DNA of 64,000 nucleotides, from contig CANKYZ010000002.1 of the NCBI GenBank assembly GCA_947488325.1, positions 1 through 64,000 on the forward strand, written 5' to 3'. Origin of the DNA: an uncultured Erythrobacter sp. Its GTDB lineage: Bacteria; Pseudomonadota; Alphaproteobacteria; Sphingomonadales; Sphingomonadaceae. The notes below the pieces were generated by a model. That model searched no databases. It was not told the origin of the DNA and saw only the letters and a program-made list of their open reading frames with translations. A program made the translations under genes and the position numbers. Positions 9,742-18,789 of the stretch are shown piece by piece (the first letter of the stretch is position 1; the number at the start of each line of letters is the position of its first letter).

Positions 9742-10761
9742 CTATGTCGGCTGATACTCCGTGCCGTCGATCCAAATCCGGTGCATGATAATCGATAGTT
9801 TGCGAGCGAGAGCAACCACCGCTTTCTTCGTCGAGCTACGCTTGGCAATGCGCGCAGCCCAAGCCCTGATCGGCATGGGCTTTCTCACTCTTGTTAGAAG
9901 CGTTTGCGCGGCCTCGAAGAGATATTCTCGCACCATAGCGTCGCCGCACTTTGTGATGCCGCCGTTGCGATCCAACTCACCCGATGCGTATTTGCTCGGT
10001 GTCAAGCCCAGAAAGGCTCCGACGGATTGCGATTTGGCAAAGTTGTGCGGGTTATCGATTGCAGTGACAAAGGCGAGCGCGTTGATCGGTCCAATGCCGT
10101 GGATGGTCATCAAGCGGCGACAGACCGGATCGCTGCGCACCATATTAAGCAGCATGGCATCCAACGTCTCAAGTTCAGCTCGGACGCTCTGTCGCATGCG
10201 CAGCATGGGCTGCACATATGTCAGCAGTTCCGGATCATTCTCCAGCAGCTCCAACACGCGCGCTTCAAAACGCGGGCCTGATGTTTGACCCATTTTATAG
10301 CCGAAGGAACGGATCGTGCCTCTGATCTGATTGGTAATCCCGGTCCGTTTCTCGATCAGCCATTTGCGATTGACCAAAAGCACACGGCGCTTCTGATTGA
10401 ATGCACTCTTCACATGCACTGCCTTGTACCACCCGGTCCGCATCATATGGGCGATCCCGCGTGCATCGTTGCGATCCGTTTTGATCCGCTGAGCTTTGAG
10501 TGCGGTGCTCATATGGCGACTTTCGACACAGATAATCGGCCAGTCACGTGTCATCAGGTCGCCCACCAACCATGAGGAAAGCTGACCCGCTTCTAGGCCG
10601 ATGAGTGTGACATCCAGGCCCAGCTTGGACAGATGCTCATCTAACGCCTCAGGCTCGGATACCGCTTTGCCTTCATACACGATGTCGCCAGCCTCATCGA
10701 TAACGCACACATGCGTTTCCTTCAGCGATACATCCAAACCCACATAATGCTTCACGGCCAT
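9742..10761 (-). mobile_element. IS110-family transposase (DEDD recombinase)
   Basis: 339 residues, full length for the family. The N-terminus YVGLDVSLKETHVCVID carries the first acidic residue of the RuvC-like DEDD domain; LIGLEAG and KTDRNDARGIAHM carry the others. The C-terminal Transposase_20 domain is seen at MTIHGIGPINALAFVTAID and FLGLTPSKYASGE. The gene appears intact. It lies between the defence genes and the mobilization genes, so it probably joined the island later. No terminal inverted repeats are expected or seen. Confidence 0.93.
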
Positions 10762-10945
10762 CCTCCCGATTACGAAAACAAGCCAACGGGATATCTACCA
10801 GCACCCCATCGCTCAATTATCGTAACTCCCGAGGCTCGGCCCGCTGGGCCTGCGCCCGCCGCCGATTTTCCGTTCCGTTTGCACACCCCGTTCTCGCCGA
10901 AGGGCAAGGTTGCATGAGCAACCCCTAACCCCATTGGAGGGAGAA

Positions 10946-11473
10946 ATGACCAAAGAACCAATTCAAATCCCAGTTCGCATCTATGTGGCCTGTTTGGCTG
11001 CTTACAATAACGGACATCTGCACGTACGCTGGATCGATGCCAAGCAAGAGGCGTGGGCGATCTATGACGATATTCGTGATGTCTTGAATACCTCTCCCAT
11101 TGCCGATGCCGAGGAATGGGCAATTCACGACTATGAGGGCTTTGGTGGCCTCTCAATCTCGGAGTATGAGGGTATTGAGCGTGTCTCAAAACTAGCCAGT
11201 TTCATCGCAGAGCATGGAGAGCTGGGCGCTGAGTTGCTCAGCCACTTCGACGATATTGAGGAAGCCCAAAAGGCTCTTGATGAAGGCTACCACGGCAGCT
11301 TTGCGAGCCTTGCCGATTATGTGCAGGGGCTGACAGAGGACTGCACAGAAATCCCAGAGCATCTGCGTTTCTACATCGACTGGGAATCGATGGCGCGTGA
11401 TGCTGAGATGAGCGGTGATGTCTTCACACTTCAAACCGCCCATGACGAAATCCATGTGTTTGCAGGGGTGTAA
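10946..11473 (+). CDS. ardA: ArdA antirestriction protein
   Basis: 175 residues, strongly acidic, the usual size of ArdA. Typical segments are PVRIYVACLAAYNNGHLHVRWIDA at the start, EEWAIHDYEGFGG and the C-terminal ESMARDAEMSGD. ArdA mimics the DNA bent by type I restriction enzymes and blocks them when a conjugative element enters a new host. The ATG at 10946 is chosen because GGAGGGAGAA sits directly before it; a frame starting earlier at 10910 has no such site. The next gene follows one base after the stop, so the two form an operon. Its presence marks the neighbourhood as transferable DNA. Confidence 0.92.
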   Translation: MTKEPIQIPVRIYVACLAAYNNGHLHVRWIDAKQEAWAIYDDIRDVLNTSPIADAEEWAIHDYEGFGGLSISEYEGIERVSKLASFIAEHGELGAELLSHFDDIEEAQKALDEGYHGSFASLADYVQGLTEDCTEIPEHLRFYIDWESMARDAEMSGDVFTLQTAHDEIHVFAGV

Positions 11474-11474
11474 G

Positions 11475-11765
11475 ATGGAGACGCAGACATACCGCTTCAC
11501 ATGGCAGGACATCGAAATCGAAGCGATCTATGAACCCGTGAAATGGAGAGTGATCGCCCATCTCGAAATCCGCTCGATCAACCCAGAGCGCGCACTGCTT
11601 CCTATCAGCGAAACTGGCTACAAATCGCACTTCCTTGAGATTGGCACGATGGAGGAGCTAGGCGGCGATGTGGTGGCGCAAGTGATCGCATGGCTTGACG
11701 AGGAAGCCGCCCAACCAGCATGGCGGGACTATCTCGAAGCAAGCAAACAGCACTCGCTCTTTTGA
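11475..11765 (+). CDS. Conserved small protein coupled to ardA
   Basis: 96 residues beginning METQTYRFTWQDIEIEAIYEP, with a central LEIRSINPERALLPISETGYKSHF and an acidic tail. I recognise no domain by name. It starts one base after the ardA stop, so it is almost certainly translated from the same message. It sits tail-to-tail with the relaxase gene. A role in transfer or antirestriction is inferred only from position. Confidence 0.7.
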   Translation: METQTYRFTWQDIEIEAIYEPVKWRVIAHLEIRSINPERALLPISETGYKSHFLEIGTMEELGGDVVAQVIAWLDEEAAQPAWRDYLEASKQHSLF

Positions 11766-11771
11766 CCATCA

Positions 11772-13190
11772 CTAGCGATCCAGCGTTGGGCCGCGATTGC
11801 GATCTTGCTGCCTTTCTCGTCGCGCTCGCCGGAAGCGTTCTCGCGCTTTCGCTTCCGTCTCGCGGGATGAGCCTTTCGCTTGATCGTTGAACAATGAACT
11901 GATTGCCCGATCAGGCGGAGCCTTTGCCTGTTTCTTTTCGTCGCGCTGTGTTCGTCTTTTGCGAGTGAACGCATCGCGTTCTTGCGCAATGTCGGCGATG
12001 CGCTGCTTATCTGCGTCCAGTTCGCGTTTATGCTGCTTGACTTGTGCGAGGCGTGCATTGGCTCGCGCATTCAATGCTCGGCGCTCAGCAAGCTGTTTGA
12101 AGACAAGCGCATCAAGCGCCTGCTTGCCGCGTTGCTGGCAGGCTAGAGCTTCAAGACGGTTTTGCTCTGCCAAGCGCCTGTGTTCGCCCCGTAAGCGATC
12201 CCACAGGCCAGCCAGTCCTTTGCGAAAGCGCGCCTGTCTTTCCATTTGTTCGCGCAACTCGCGCTCTTGGCGCTGCCGATCTTGCAACGTGCGATCCGCT
12301 CGTTGCTCATCGACCATCTCTTGTTTGCGCTGATTGTGCTCGGCTTTGAGTGCGGCAGCTCTTTCATATTGCTCATCGCGCAGGCGTGAGAGCATGAGGG
12401 ACAGGTCTCGCGCCATTGTCTCTTTCGCTTGGACAAGTGAAGGGAGCTTATCCTCTTCACCCAATCGCTCGCGCACCGCCTTGGTTTTGATCTTGGCTTG
12501 TTTTGGGATCGAATAGACTTCGCCCTTATGGTCGATGGCGACAAATCCCCGCCGATCACCACGGGCGAGCCAATAGCCACGCTCTTTCAGCGCATGTTCG
12601 AATGAAGCGCGATTATCCGAGATGGCCCAGGCATCTTGAAACGCCTCCTTGATCTGGCCCGCATCCTTATCGGCGCGCTTGGCCTGTTGCCATTCGGCAA
12701 GCGTGTAGTTGCGCGGATCGGATTTGGTGCGATCCGCCAATCCTTCCGGCATTCTCCAGCCATGCTCGCGGTAGAGTTCGCGTGCCACGTTTTGCAGCTT
12801 CATTTTATGGAACGACATTTGCCGCGCGGTCAAAGTTTCAGGATCAATTCGGCTCCACACCGCATGGGCGTGGCGGCGACCTTCCTTTTCGTGAAAGACG
12901 ATAGCGCGCGGTTGCCCGTTTAGGCCAAGCTCACTCTCACATTGATTGATGGATTTCTCGAAATCCTGCGTCGAGACATCGGCATCGGCAGGTGGATTGA
13001 GCGAAAGCGAGAACAGGAATTGCTTGCACTTCGTGCCGCGCGAGATCGCATAGGCTTCTTGAAAAGCCCCATCGAGATCATCGGACACAAACCCGCGCAG
13101 CTCATGCAAGGTAACATGATCATTCTCATCTTTCATAAGATGCTGCGCCAGATCGCGTGCGCCGCCTCGTGGGTTGCCGACCAAGATCAT
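11772..13190 (-). CDS. MOBP-like relaxase / mobilization nuclease
   Basis: 472 residues. The N-terminal half is the VirD2-like relaxase domain: NPRGGARDLAQHLMK at the start, and the metal-binding HEKEGRRHAHAVWSRID with H100, H107 and H109 (the HxH triad). The C-terminal half from about residue 260 is a highly charged Arg/Glu/Gln coiled coil. Relaxases nick the transfer origin and lead the strand into the recipient. It starts two bases after the stop of the accessory gene at 13193. No type IV secretion genes are nearby, so the element would depend on a helper. Confidence 0.85.
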   Translation of the reverse strand: MILVGNPRGGARDLAQHLMKDENDHVTLHELRGFVSDDLDGAFQEAYAISRGTKCKQFLFSLSLNPPADADVSTQDFEKSINQCESELGLNGQPRAIVFHEKEGRRHAHAVWSRIDPETLTARQMSFHKMKLQNVARELYREHGWRMPEGLADRTKSDPRNYTLAEWQQAKRADKDAGQIKEAFQDAWAISDNRASFEHALKERGYWLARGDRRGFVAIDHKGEVYSIPKQAKIKTKAVRERLGEEDKLPSLVQAKETMARDLSLMLSRLRDEQYERAAALKAEHNQRKQEMVDEQRADRTLQDRQRQERELREQMERQARFRKGLAGLWDRLRGEHRRLAEQNRLEALACQQRGKQALDALVFKQLAERRALNARANARLAQVKQHKRELDADKQRIADIAQERDAFTRKRRTQRDEKKQAKAPPDRAISSLFNDQAKGSSRETEAKARERFRRARRERQQDRNRGPTLDR

Positions 13191-13192
13191 TG

Positions 13193-13603
13193 TCAGTCTC
13201 TCGGTTTAAGGCCAAGTGCTCGCACGAGAGTGGCGCGCATATCTTGTATGGCAGCGCAGGCAGCTTCCAACGAAAGAAGCGTTTCAGGCGTTTCCTCAAA
13301 TGAGCCACTACGCGCTGAGGCCGCAATATCGCGCATTGAACGCGAGAGGTCAGATGCGCCCAAGGATGCGAGCAATCGAGCGATTGTTGGTTTGTCGTTC
13401 GAGAGCAGCTTGGAGCGCATATAGGCCGCCAGCGGCTTTGAGCCTGCCTCGCGTTCAAGCTGCTTGCGCTCGGCATCAGTCAGACGAATTGAGAAAGGCT
13501 TCGATTTAGTCTTGCGGCGTGTTGGACGCACCAATCCGCCAGTTGGATTGGTGGTCGCTTCCGTGAACGTCTCAACGACCTTGTTTGAACCGGGTCTTCT
13601 CAT
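13193..13603 (-). CDS. MobC-like relaxosome accessory protein
   Basis: 136 residues. A basic N-terminus (RPTRRKTKSKPFSIRLTDAERKQLEREA) looks like a ribbon-helix-helix DNA-binding region of mobilization accessory proteins, with helical segments after it. It is placed directly upstream of the relaxase with a two-base gap, the usual order. Its start codon overlaps the stop of a 43-residue frame upstream (ATGA). The assignment rests on the ribbon-helix-helix look and position. Confidence 0.75.
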   Translation of the reverse strand: MRRPGSNKVVETFTEATTNPTGGLVRPTRRKTKSKPFSIRLTDAERKQLEREAGSKPLAAYMRSKLLSNDKPTIARLLASLGASDLSRSMRDIAASARSGSFEETPETLLSLEAACAAIQDMRATLVRALGLKPRD

Positions 13604-13731
13604 AGTCCCAGCTCCTCAAGATCAGCCTCAAACGGTTTGAGCTGGTCCTCCCAGTCTTCTAACTCATCGAAAATTTGTTCTAGTGCGCTCCAGTCAGGGG
13701 CACCAAAGCGTCTCTTTGTTTTTCGCCCCAT
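13600..13731 (-). CDS. Small protein coupled to the mobilization genes
   Basis: A 43-residue frame beginning MGRKTKRRFGAPDWSALEQ and ending in an acidic stretch (FDELEDWEDQLKPFEADLEEL). Its stop TGA overlaps the ATG of the mobC-like gene, which is the classic sign of translational coupling. The basic head and acidic tail are unlike a random frame. The same frame continues upstream without ATG to a stop near 13810, so the true N-terminus could be longer or cut by the element boundary. Function unknown. Confidence 0.5.
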   Translation of the reverse strand: MGRKTKRRFGAPDWSALEQIFDELEDWEDQLKPFEADLEELGL

Positions 13732-13809
13732 CTGGGGACGCTGTTCTGCTTCAGCGATCCATTGCGGTCGGGCGTTAGTCCTTATGACTCTGCGCGCCGT
13801 CTGGGGTTT

Positions 13810-14859
13810 CTATCCCACATCGATCCGAATTTTGATCACACCTTCTTCTCGGCTGTCGAACAGGCGGTACGCTTCTGCGCCTTTGCTGAGGTCGAAATGG
13901 TGGCTGAAAAGGCCCGCTGCAGCCACCCTGCCGCTTTGGACGAGAGGCACGAGATGCGGCCACATATTCTGCACATCGCAAATGCCGCCGCGAACGGTTA
14001 CGTTTTTGAACATGATAAGCGGTAAGGGTAGCGTATCGTCCGGCTCGGGAATGCCGATAAAGCTTGCACTGCCGCCTTTCGCCACCAGCGGAAGGACTGC
14101 ATTGATGGCACCTCTCGCGCCGCTCGCCTCAAACACCGATTGCACACCTGCGCCAGCGGTGGCTTCCTTGATCTGGGCAGACAGGTCTGGACCGGGCGCG
14201 AACACTTCCGCTCCCAATGCCGCTGCCATGTCGCGTCGGGAAGAGACCGGATCGATGGCAAAAACACGCGATGCTCCCAGCACAAAAGCCAATTCGACGC
14301 CGATAATCCCAATCGGACCGAGTCCCACGACCGCAACAGTTCCGCCTGGTTTTGGGTCGGCGCGGATCAATCCAAAATAGGCGGTTGCCATGCCATCGGT
14401 CAGCAACAGCGATTGTTCGTCGGTCAATCCGTCGGTTGAGAGCAATGTCGCGTCGGCATTTGGTACATTCACAAATTCTGCCTGTCCGCCCTCCAGGCTC
14501 TGGCTCAAGCCAAAAGCGGTGAGTTTGCTGCAATCAAGCATGTTGCCTGAAAGGCATTGCGCGCAAGTGCCGCATCCCGTCCCACCAGCAGCAAGCACTT
14601 TGTCGCCGACTTTAAAGCCGTGCACGTCTTTGCCGGCCTCAACCACTTCACCAACAAATTCATGCCCAACGCAAAAGTGCGGCGTATCATCGCCATATTT
14701 CGTATTTCCGATATTTGCGCCGTGATACATATGCAGGTCGCTACCGCAGATTGAGCATGACTGAACCTTTAGGATCGCGCTGTTGGCGCTGCGCAATTCG
14801 GGGTCGGGATAGGTCTCATATCGAATGTCTCGCGGCCCGTTAAATACCAATCCGTGCAT
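13810..14859 (-). CDS. Zinc-dependent alcohol dehydrogenase (MDR family)
   Basis: 349 residues. The catalytic zinc site shows as CSICGSDLHMYHG plus the GHE motif in FCVGHEFVGEVVE. The structural zinc lobe is GCGTCAQCLSGNMLDC with four cysteines, and the nucleotide fold is VAVVGLGPIGIIGVELA. The family oxidises alcohols or polyols with NAD(P). The substrate cannot be read from sequence. The gene ends intact, so the right border of the mobile island lies between 13731 and 13810. Confidence 0.9.
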   Translation of the reverse strand: MHGLVFNGPRDIRYETYPDPELRSANSAILKVQSCSICGSDLHMYHGANIGNTKYGDDTPHFCVGHEFVGEVVEAGKDVHGFKVGDKVLAAGGTGCGTCAQCLSGNMLDCSKLTAFGLSQSLEGGQAEFVNVPNADATLLSTDGLTDEQSLLLTDGMATAYFGLIRADPKPGGTVAVVGLGPIGIIGVELAFVLGASRVFAIDPVSSRRDMAAALGAEVFAPGPDLSAQIKEATAGAGVQSVFEASGARGAINAVLPLVAKGGSASFIGIPEPDDTLPLPLIMFKNVTVRGGICDVQNMWPHLVPLVQSGRVAAAGLFSHHFDLSKGAEAYRLFDSREEGVIKIRIDVG

Positions 14860-14979
14860 TGTTTCCCTTACTTTCCTGATTGGCGTAAACTATCGCCATG
14901 GAGTCCGCTCAGAGCAAGGGTATCAATCAAAACACTTGCCAAGACCACCGCTTATTGAGAAGTCGCTACCTATCGACTT

Positions 14980-16809
14980 ATGCTAGAGCTTCCATCCTAT
15001 CATGCCTTGGCCGCGATGGCCGTTACGATCGGAATGTTCGTCGGCTTTGTTCGCGGGCGGATGTCGATTGAGATCGTGTCGCTGCTCACCATCGCGGTGA
15101 TCGCGGTTGGCCTGTATTTCTTTCCCATCCAAACAATTAACCCCGACACTGGTCTCGTCGAAAAGGCGAGCCCTACTGACGGGCTCGCGCTCGCATTCGG
15201 CGGGTTCGGGCATTACGCGCTTATCACGATTTGCGCGCTGATGATTATGGGCCGGGGCTTAGTTGTGACCGGCGCGCTGGAGCCTTCTGCGCGCGTGCTG
15301 GAGCGGGTGTTTAAATTCAATCTGCAATTGGGTCTGCTGGTTTCGTTGCTGATCGCATTGGTGCTGTCGATGTTCGTCAACAACACGCCGGTTCTGGTGT
15401 TGATGATCCCGATTTTTGCTGCCCTTGCTCAGCGTGGTGCGATGCCGACGTCCAAAACACTGATGCCGCTCAATGCTGCATCTTTGATCGGCGGTCTGGC
15501 GACAACGATTGGCACCTCTACCAATATTCTGGTTGTTTCGATTGCGGTCGATTTGGGCATGCGTGAAATGGGCGTGTTCGATTTCACCCCGATTGTGCTG
15601 CTCGCGGCATTGGTGGCGTTGCCCTATATGTGGTTGGTAATGCCGCGCCTGTTAAAGGACAATCGAACCGAGGCGCAGGCGCAGGAACGGCAATTCCACA
15701 CTCGATTAAGGGTCGGCAGCCAATCCTTGCTGGCGGGCGCAGAACTGGCTCTGATCGAAGAAAAACTGCCCAAAGGGATTACATTCCACAATCCGCCGCT
15801 GGGGCCGCTTTTACCGCAGCAGCGTCTTCATATATCCGGCAGCCATGAAGCATTGGAGGATGCGACCCGCGAATTGAAAGGCGAGCTTGCGCCTAGCTGG
15901 GTGCTCGACAGGATCAAGCGAACATCCTCTTCGCGCGGCGTCGATGTGTTGGTTGTTGAAATGACTGTGACGGCGGATTCGCGGCTCATCACGCGCACTT
16001 TGCCAAGTTCTGGTATCGCTGACCTCTACAGTGTTGCGGTTCTTGGCATCCACCGTCCCGACCGACTTTTGGGTGCAAAGGACAAATATTCCGACGGCGG
16101 GGATTTGCGGATATCGGAAGGTGATGTGTTGCTGGTGATGGGGCTGGACGAAGACCTTCAGGATTTTGCCCGCGCAGACAGCCTGCTGATGTTGGAAGGC
16201 GGCCGGGAATTGCCGCGTCGTTCAAAGGCATTGCTGGCGGCGGCGATCATGGGTTTTTCGGTGATCACAGCGGCGGTCGGTTTCTTCCCAATTGCAATCT
16301 CTGCGTTGGTGGGTGCGATACTGATGTTCGTTACCGGTTGCGTGAAGTTTGACCGAGTAGGCCGAGCGCTATCTGGTCAAGTTATAGTACTGGTTGCGGC
16401 CAGTATTGCGGTTGGCCGATTGATTGATGAAAGCGGGGCGGCGGATTGGTTAGGTCAAACAATGTCGCTGGGACTGGCTTATTTACCGCCAGCTTTGGTG
16501 CTGGCTGCAATTATGGCGTTTGTCACCGTACTCACAAATTTTGCCTCCAATGCGACGGCGGCAACGGTAGGAACGCCTATCGCATTCAGCATCGCTGCCC
16601 AGCTTGGTCTTCCAGCGGAGCCGCTGGTTCTAGCCGTGCTGTTCGGCTGCAACCTGTGTTACGCGACCCCGATTGCCTATCAGACCAACATGCTGATCAT
16701 GGCAGAGGGTAAGTACGAATTTAGCGACTATATCCGCACCGGGGTTCCTCTGGTGGTTTTAATGGTGACGACTTTATCCGTGCTGTTGGTGCTTTGGTAC
16801 GATTTGTAG
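14980..16809 (+). CDS. SLC13/DASS-family permease with TrkA-C domains
   Basis: 609 residues with two bundles of membrane segments (about 5-220 and 425-609) around a soluble middle of two RCK/TrkA-C-like domains. The paired transport motifs of this family are visible as NNTPVLVLMIPIF and NFASNATAATVGTPIAF. Such proteins move dicarboxylates, sulfate or similar anions with sodium; the substrate here is open. It stands alone, divergent from the alcohol dehydrogenase. Confidence 0.88.
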   Translation: MLELPSYHALAAMAVTIGMFVGFVRGRMSIEIVSLLTIAVIAVGLYFFPIQTINPDTGLVEKASPTDGLALAFGGFGHYALITICALMIMGRGLVVTGALEPSARVLERVFKFNLQLGLLVSLLIALVLSMFVNNTPVLVLMIPIFAALAQRGAMPTSKTLMPLNAASLIGGLATTIGTSTNILVVSIAVDLGMREMGVFDFTPIVLLAALVALPYMWLVMPRLLKDNRTEAQAQERQFHTRLRVGSQSLLAGAELALIEEKLPKGITFHNPPLGPLLPQQRLHISGSHEALEDATRELKGELAPSWVLDRIKRTSSSRGVDVLVVEMTVTADSRLITRTLPSSGIADLYSVAVLGIHRPDRLLGAKDKYSDGGDLRISEGDVLLVMGLDEDLQDFARADSLLMLEGGRELPRRSKALLAAAIMGFSVITAAVGFFPIAISALVGAILMFVTGCVKFDRVGRALSGQVIVLVAASIAVGRLIDESGAADWLGQTMSLGLAYLPPALVLAAIMAFVTVLTNFASNATAATVGTPIAFSIAAQLGLPAEPLVLAVLFGCNLCYATPIAYQTNMLIMAEGKYEFSDYIRTGVPLVVLMVTTLSVLLVLWYDL

Positions 16810-17025
16810 TCTGGGCCTTCTTGTTTCCTACTTCGAAGACTTGTGGCAGCAGGTGAGCATGGTTCGCGCGGGCACAGTCTGGTCATGGAAACGGTCGATT
16901 TACAGCGCCGCGCGGGTGGAAGAGAATTTCATCTCTGGACAGTGTAACATGCGGTCCAAGTCTCACTTAAGTGACTGTAAATACAGCGCTAGGCGAATCG
17001 AAGCACAATTAGGAGAGAAGACGGT

Positions 17026-18360
17026 ATGATGAAGCACCTGATGGCAGGAGCGGCTTTGGCTTTGGTATGGGCATCGCCCGCATTGGCTAACGCTCAAACA
17101 GATGGCTTGCGCGCCGCTGTGATGGAGGACATGCCGGGTCTGGTGGAGCTTTACCAAGACCTTCACGCAAACCCAGAACTCAGCTTTCAGGAGCATGAGA
17201 CCGCCGCCAAACTGGCAGAGCGCGCGCGTGCATTAGGCTTCGAAGTGACAGAGGGTGTCGGGCAAACCGGTGTCGTTGCGGTGATGGAGAATGGCGAAGG
17301 CCCGACGGTCATGCTGCGTGCCGACATGGACGGTCTGCCGGTGGTCGAGCAAACGGGTCTGCCCTATGCCTCCACCAGGACTGCTATCCCCGCCAATGGG
17401 GTTGAGACAGGCGTGATGCATGCCTGCGGCCACGATACACATATGGCGGCATGGATCGGTGCGGCTCAGCTATTGACTGAACGCAAGGATGAATGGTCAG
17501 GAACACTAGTCATGATCCTCCAACCTGCCGAAGAGACCGGCGAAGGCGCGCTTGCGATGCTAGCCGATGGGCTGTTCGAACGCTTCCCAAAGCCGGACTA
17601 TGTGCTGGCCTTTCACGATGCGGCGCAAGCTCCAGCTGGCAGGATCGGTTACTCATCCGGCTATGCTCTGGCGAATGTCGATAGTGTTGATGTGATGATC
17701 CCTGGCGTTGGTGGGCACGGCGCCTATCCGCACACTACCAAAGACCCAGTCGTGATCGGTGCGACTATCGTGACCCGGCTGCAAACGCTGGTGAGCCGTG
17801 AGGTAAGCCCGCTTGATCCGGCGGTGGTTACAGTCGGCAGTTTCCGCGCGGGGTCAAAGCACAACATTGTGCCTGACGAAGCACATTTGCAGATCACCGT
17901 GCGCAGCTACACCGACGAAGTTCGCGCGCAATTGTTGGAAGGGATTGAACGGATCGCGCGCGGCGAAGCAATCGCTGCGGGTATGCCTGATGACTTGTTG
18001 CCCGTCGTGACAGTGCAGGATCCGTACACGCCCTCGACCTACAACACGCCGGAATTCACGGCCCAAGTGATGGCCGGGCTGAGCGAACGCTTTGAGGGGC
18101 GCGTGTTTGAGGTTCCAAGCGTCATGGGCGGAGAGGACTTTGGTCAGTTCTACCGTGCGGACCCGGACACTGTGGAATCGCTCATCTTTTGGATCGGAGG
18201 TGCGCCGATGGAGCAATTCGAAGCCTCGGAGCGCGGTGAAATCGATCTGCCAAGCCTGCATTCGCCATTCTGGGCGCCTGATGCTTCCGCGGTGATTGCT
18301 ACAGGCGTTGAAGCGTTGACCGCCGCGACGTTGGATCTGATGCCGAGAACGGGTGGGTGA
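17026..18360 (+). CDS. Exported M20-family amidohydrolase/peptidase
   Basis: 444 residues with a signal peptide (MMKHLMAGAALALVWASPALA). The metal-binding segments are MLRADMDGLPV, HACGHDTHMAAWIG and PAEETGEGA, and a late MGGEDFGQFY gives the last ligand. This is the M20D layout of N-acyl-amino-acid and hippurate-type hydrolases, here periplasmic. AGGAGAGAAG precedes the ATG at 17026. It appears monocistronic; a strong hairpin without T-tract follows at 18380-18407. Confidence 0.9.
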   Translation: MMKHLMAGAALALVWASPALANAQTDGLRAAVMEDMPGLVELYQDLHANPELSFQEHETAAKLAERARALGFEVTEGVGQTGVVAVMENGEGPTVMLRADMDGLPVVEQTGLPYASTRTAIPANGVETGVMHACGHDTHMAAWIGAAQLLTERKDEWSGTLVMILQPAEETGEGALAMLADGLFERFPKPDYVLAFHDAAQAPAGRIGYSSGYALANVDSVDVMIPGVGGHGAYPHTTKDPVVIGATIVTRLQTLVSREVSPLDPAVVTVGSFRAGSKHNIVPDEAHLQITVRSYTDEVRAQLLEGIERIARGEAIAAGMPDDLLPVVTVQDPYTPSTYNTPEFTAQVMAGLSERFEGRVFEVPSVMGGEDFGQFYRADPDTVESLIFWIGGAPMEQFEASERGEIDLPSLHSPFWAPDASAVIATGVEALTAATLDLMPRTGG

Positions 18361-18379
18361 CTGGAACGATAGCGGCCGC

Positions 18380-18407
18380 CGGATGCGGGGTCGAAACCCC
18401 GTATCCG
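18380..18407 (+). terminator. Hairpin after the M20 gene
   Basis: CGGATGCGGGG, loop TCGAAA, CCCCGTATCCG: an 11-bp stem with one G-T pair, 20 bp after the stop codon. There is no run of T after it, so it may be a processing or stability hairpin and not a true intrinsic terminator. Confidence 0.4.
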
Positions 18408-18484
18408 ACGACCGTACTCTCCTCCCCAGGAGAACTGATGTTAGCTGGTGTGAAGTGACGTGAGAGGGGTGTTTGGGCGCGCTC

Positions 18485-18670
18485 TTACTCGGAATTGGGG
18501 GCGTATGTCCCAAGTCGGTGGTGCAGAGCGTTGACCTTTGCGAGCTCTTCGCGGTCTTCGGTGCCGCGTGCGTGGCTCTCCAAGGCACGGCGCAGCAGTT
18601 TCATATCAGCGCTGGAAAGCAGCGCTCGGGCGCGGGCTGGTTCACTGCTTGGTGTGTCGGTATTGCTCAT
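18485..18670 (-). CDS. Small protein downstream of isocitrate lyase
   Basis: 61 residues (MSNTDTPSSEPARARALLSS...), polar and helical, with no membrane segment or motif I recognise. The second of two adjacent ATGs is preferred because GGAG sits seven bases before it. It follows the isocitrate lyase gene on the same strand after a 119-bp gap, so it may share its message. Function unknown. Confidence 0.55.
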   Translation of the reverse strand: MSNTDTPSSEPARARALLSSADMKLLRRALESHARGTEDREELAKVNALHHRLGTYAPNSE

Positions 18671-18789
18671 CATCTGTCTCCGTGTTTCGCTTGCAGGCTA
18701 GTCAGTTTTACTGAGAGTAGCGAAAGAGGTGTTCGGTTCCCGCAAAGCCGCGTTTCGCGTGTCTCTACGGGAACCCCTCTCCAACTGAT

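Noticed and set aside
9468..9848. 126-codon minus-strand frame overlapping the IS110 gene end
   Set aside because: Out of frame with the transposase and covering its non-coding end; no motifs.
13637..14380. 247-codon plus-strand frame over the alcohol dehydrogenase
   Set aside because: Antisense shadow of a gene with full family motifs.
17854..18588. 244-codon minus-strand frame over the M20 gene end
   Set aside because: Antisense to a clear gene, Arg/His-rich composition without motifs.
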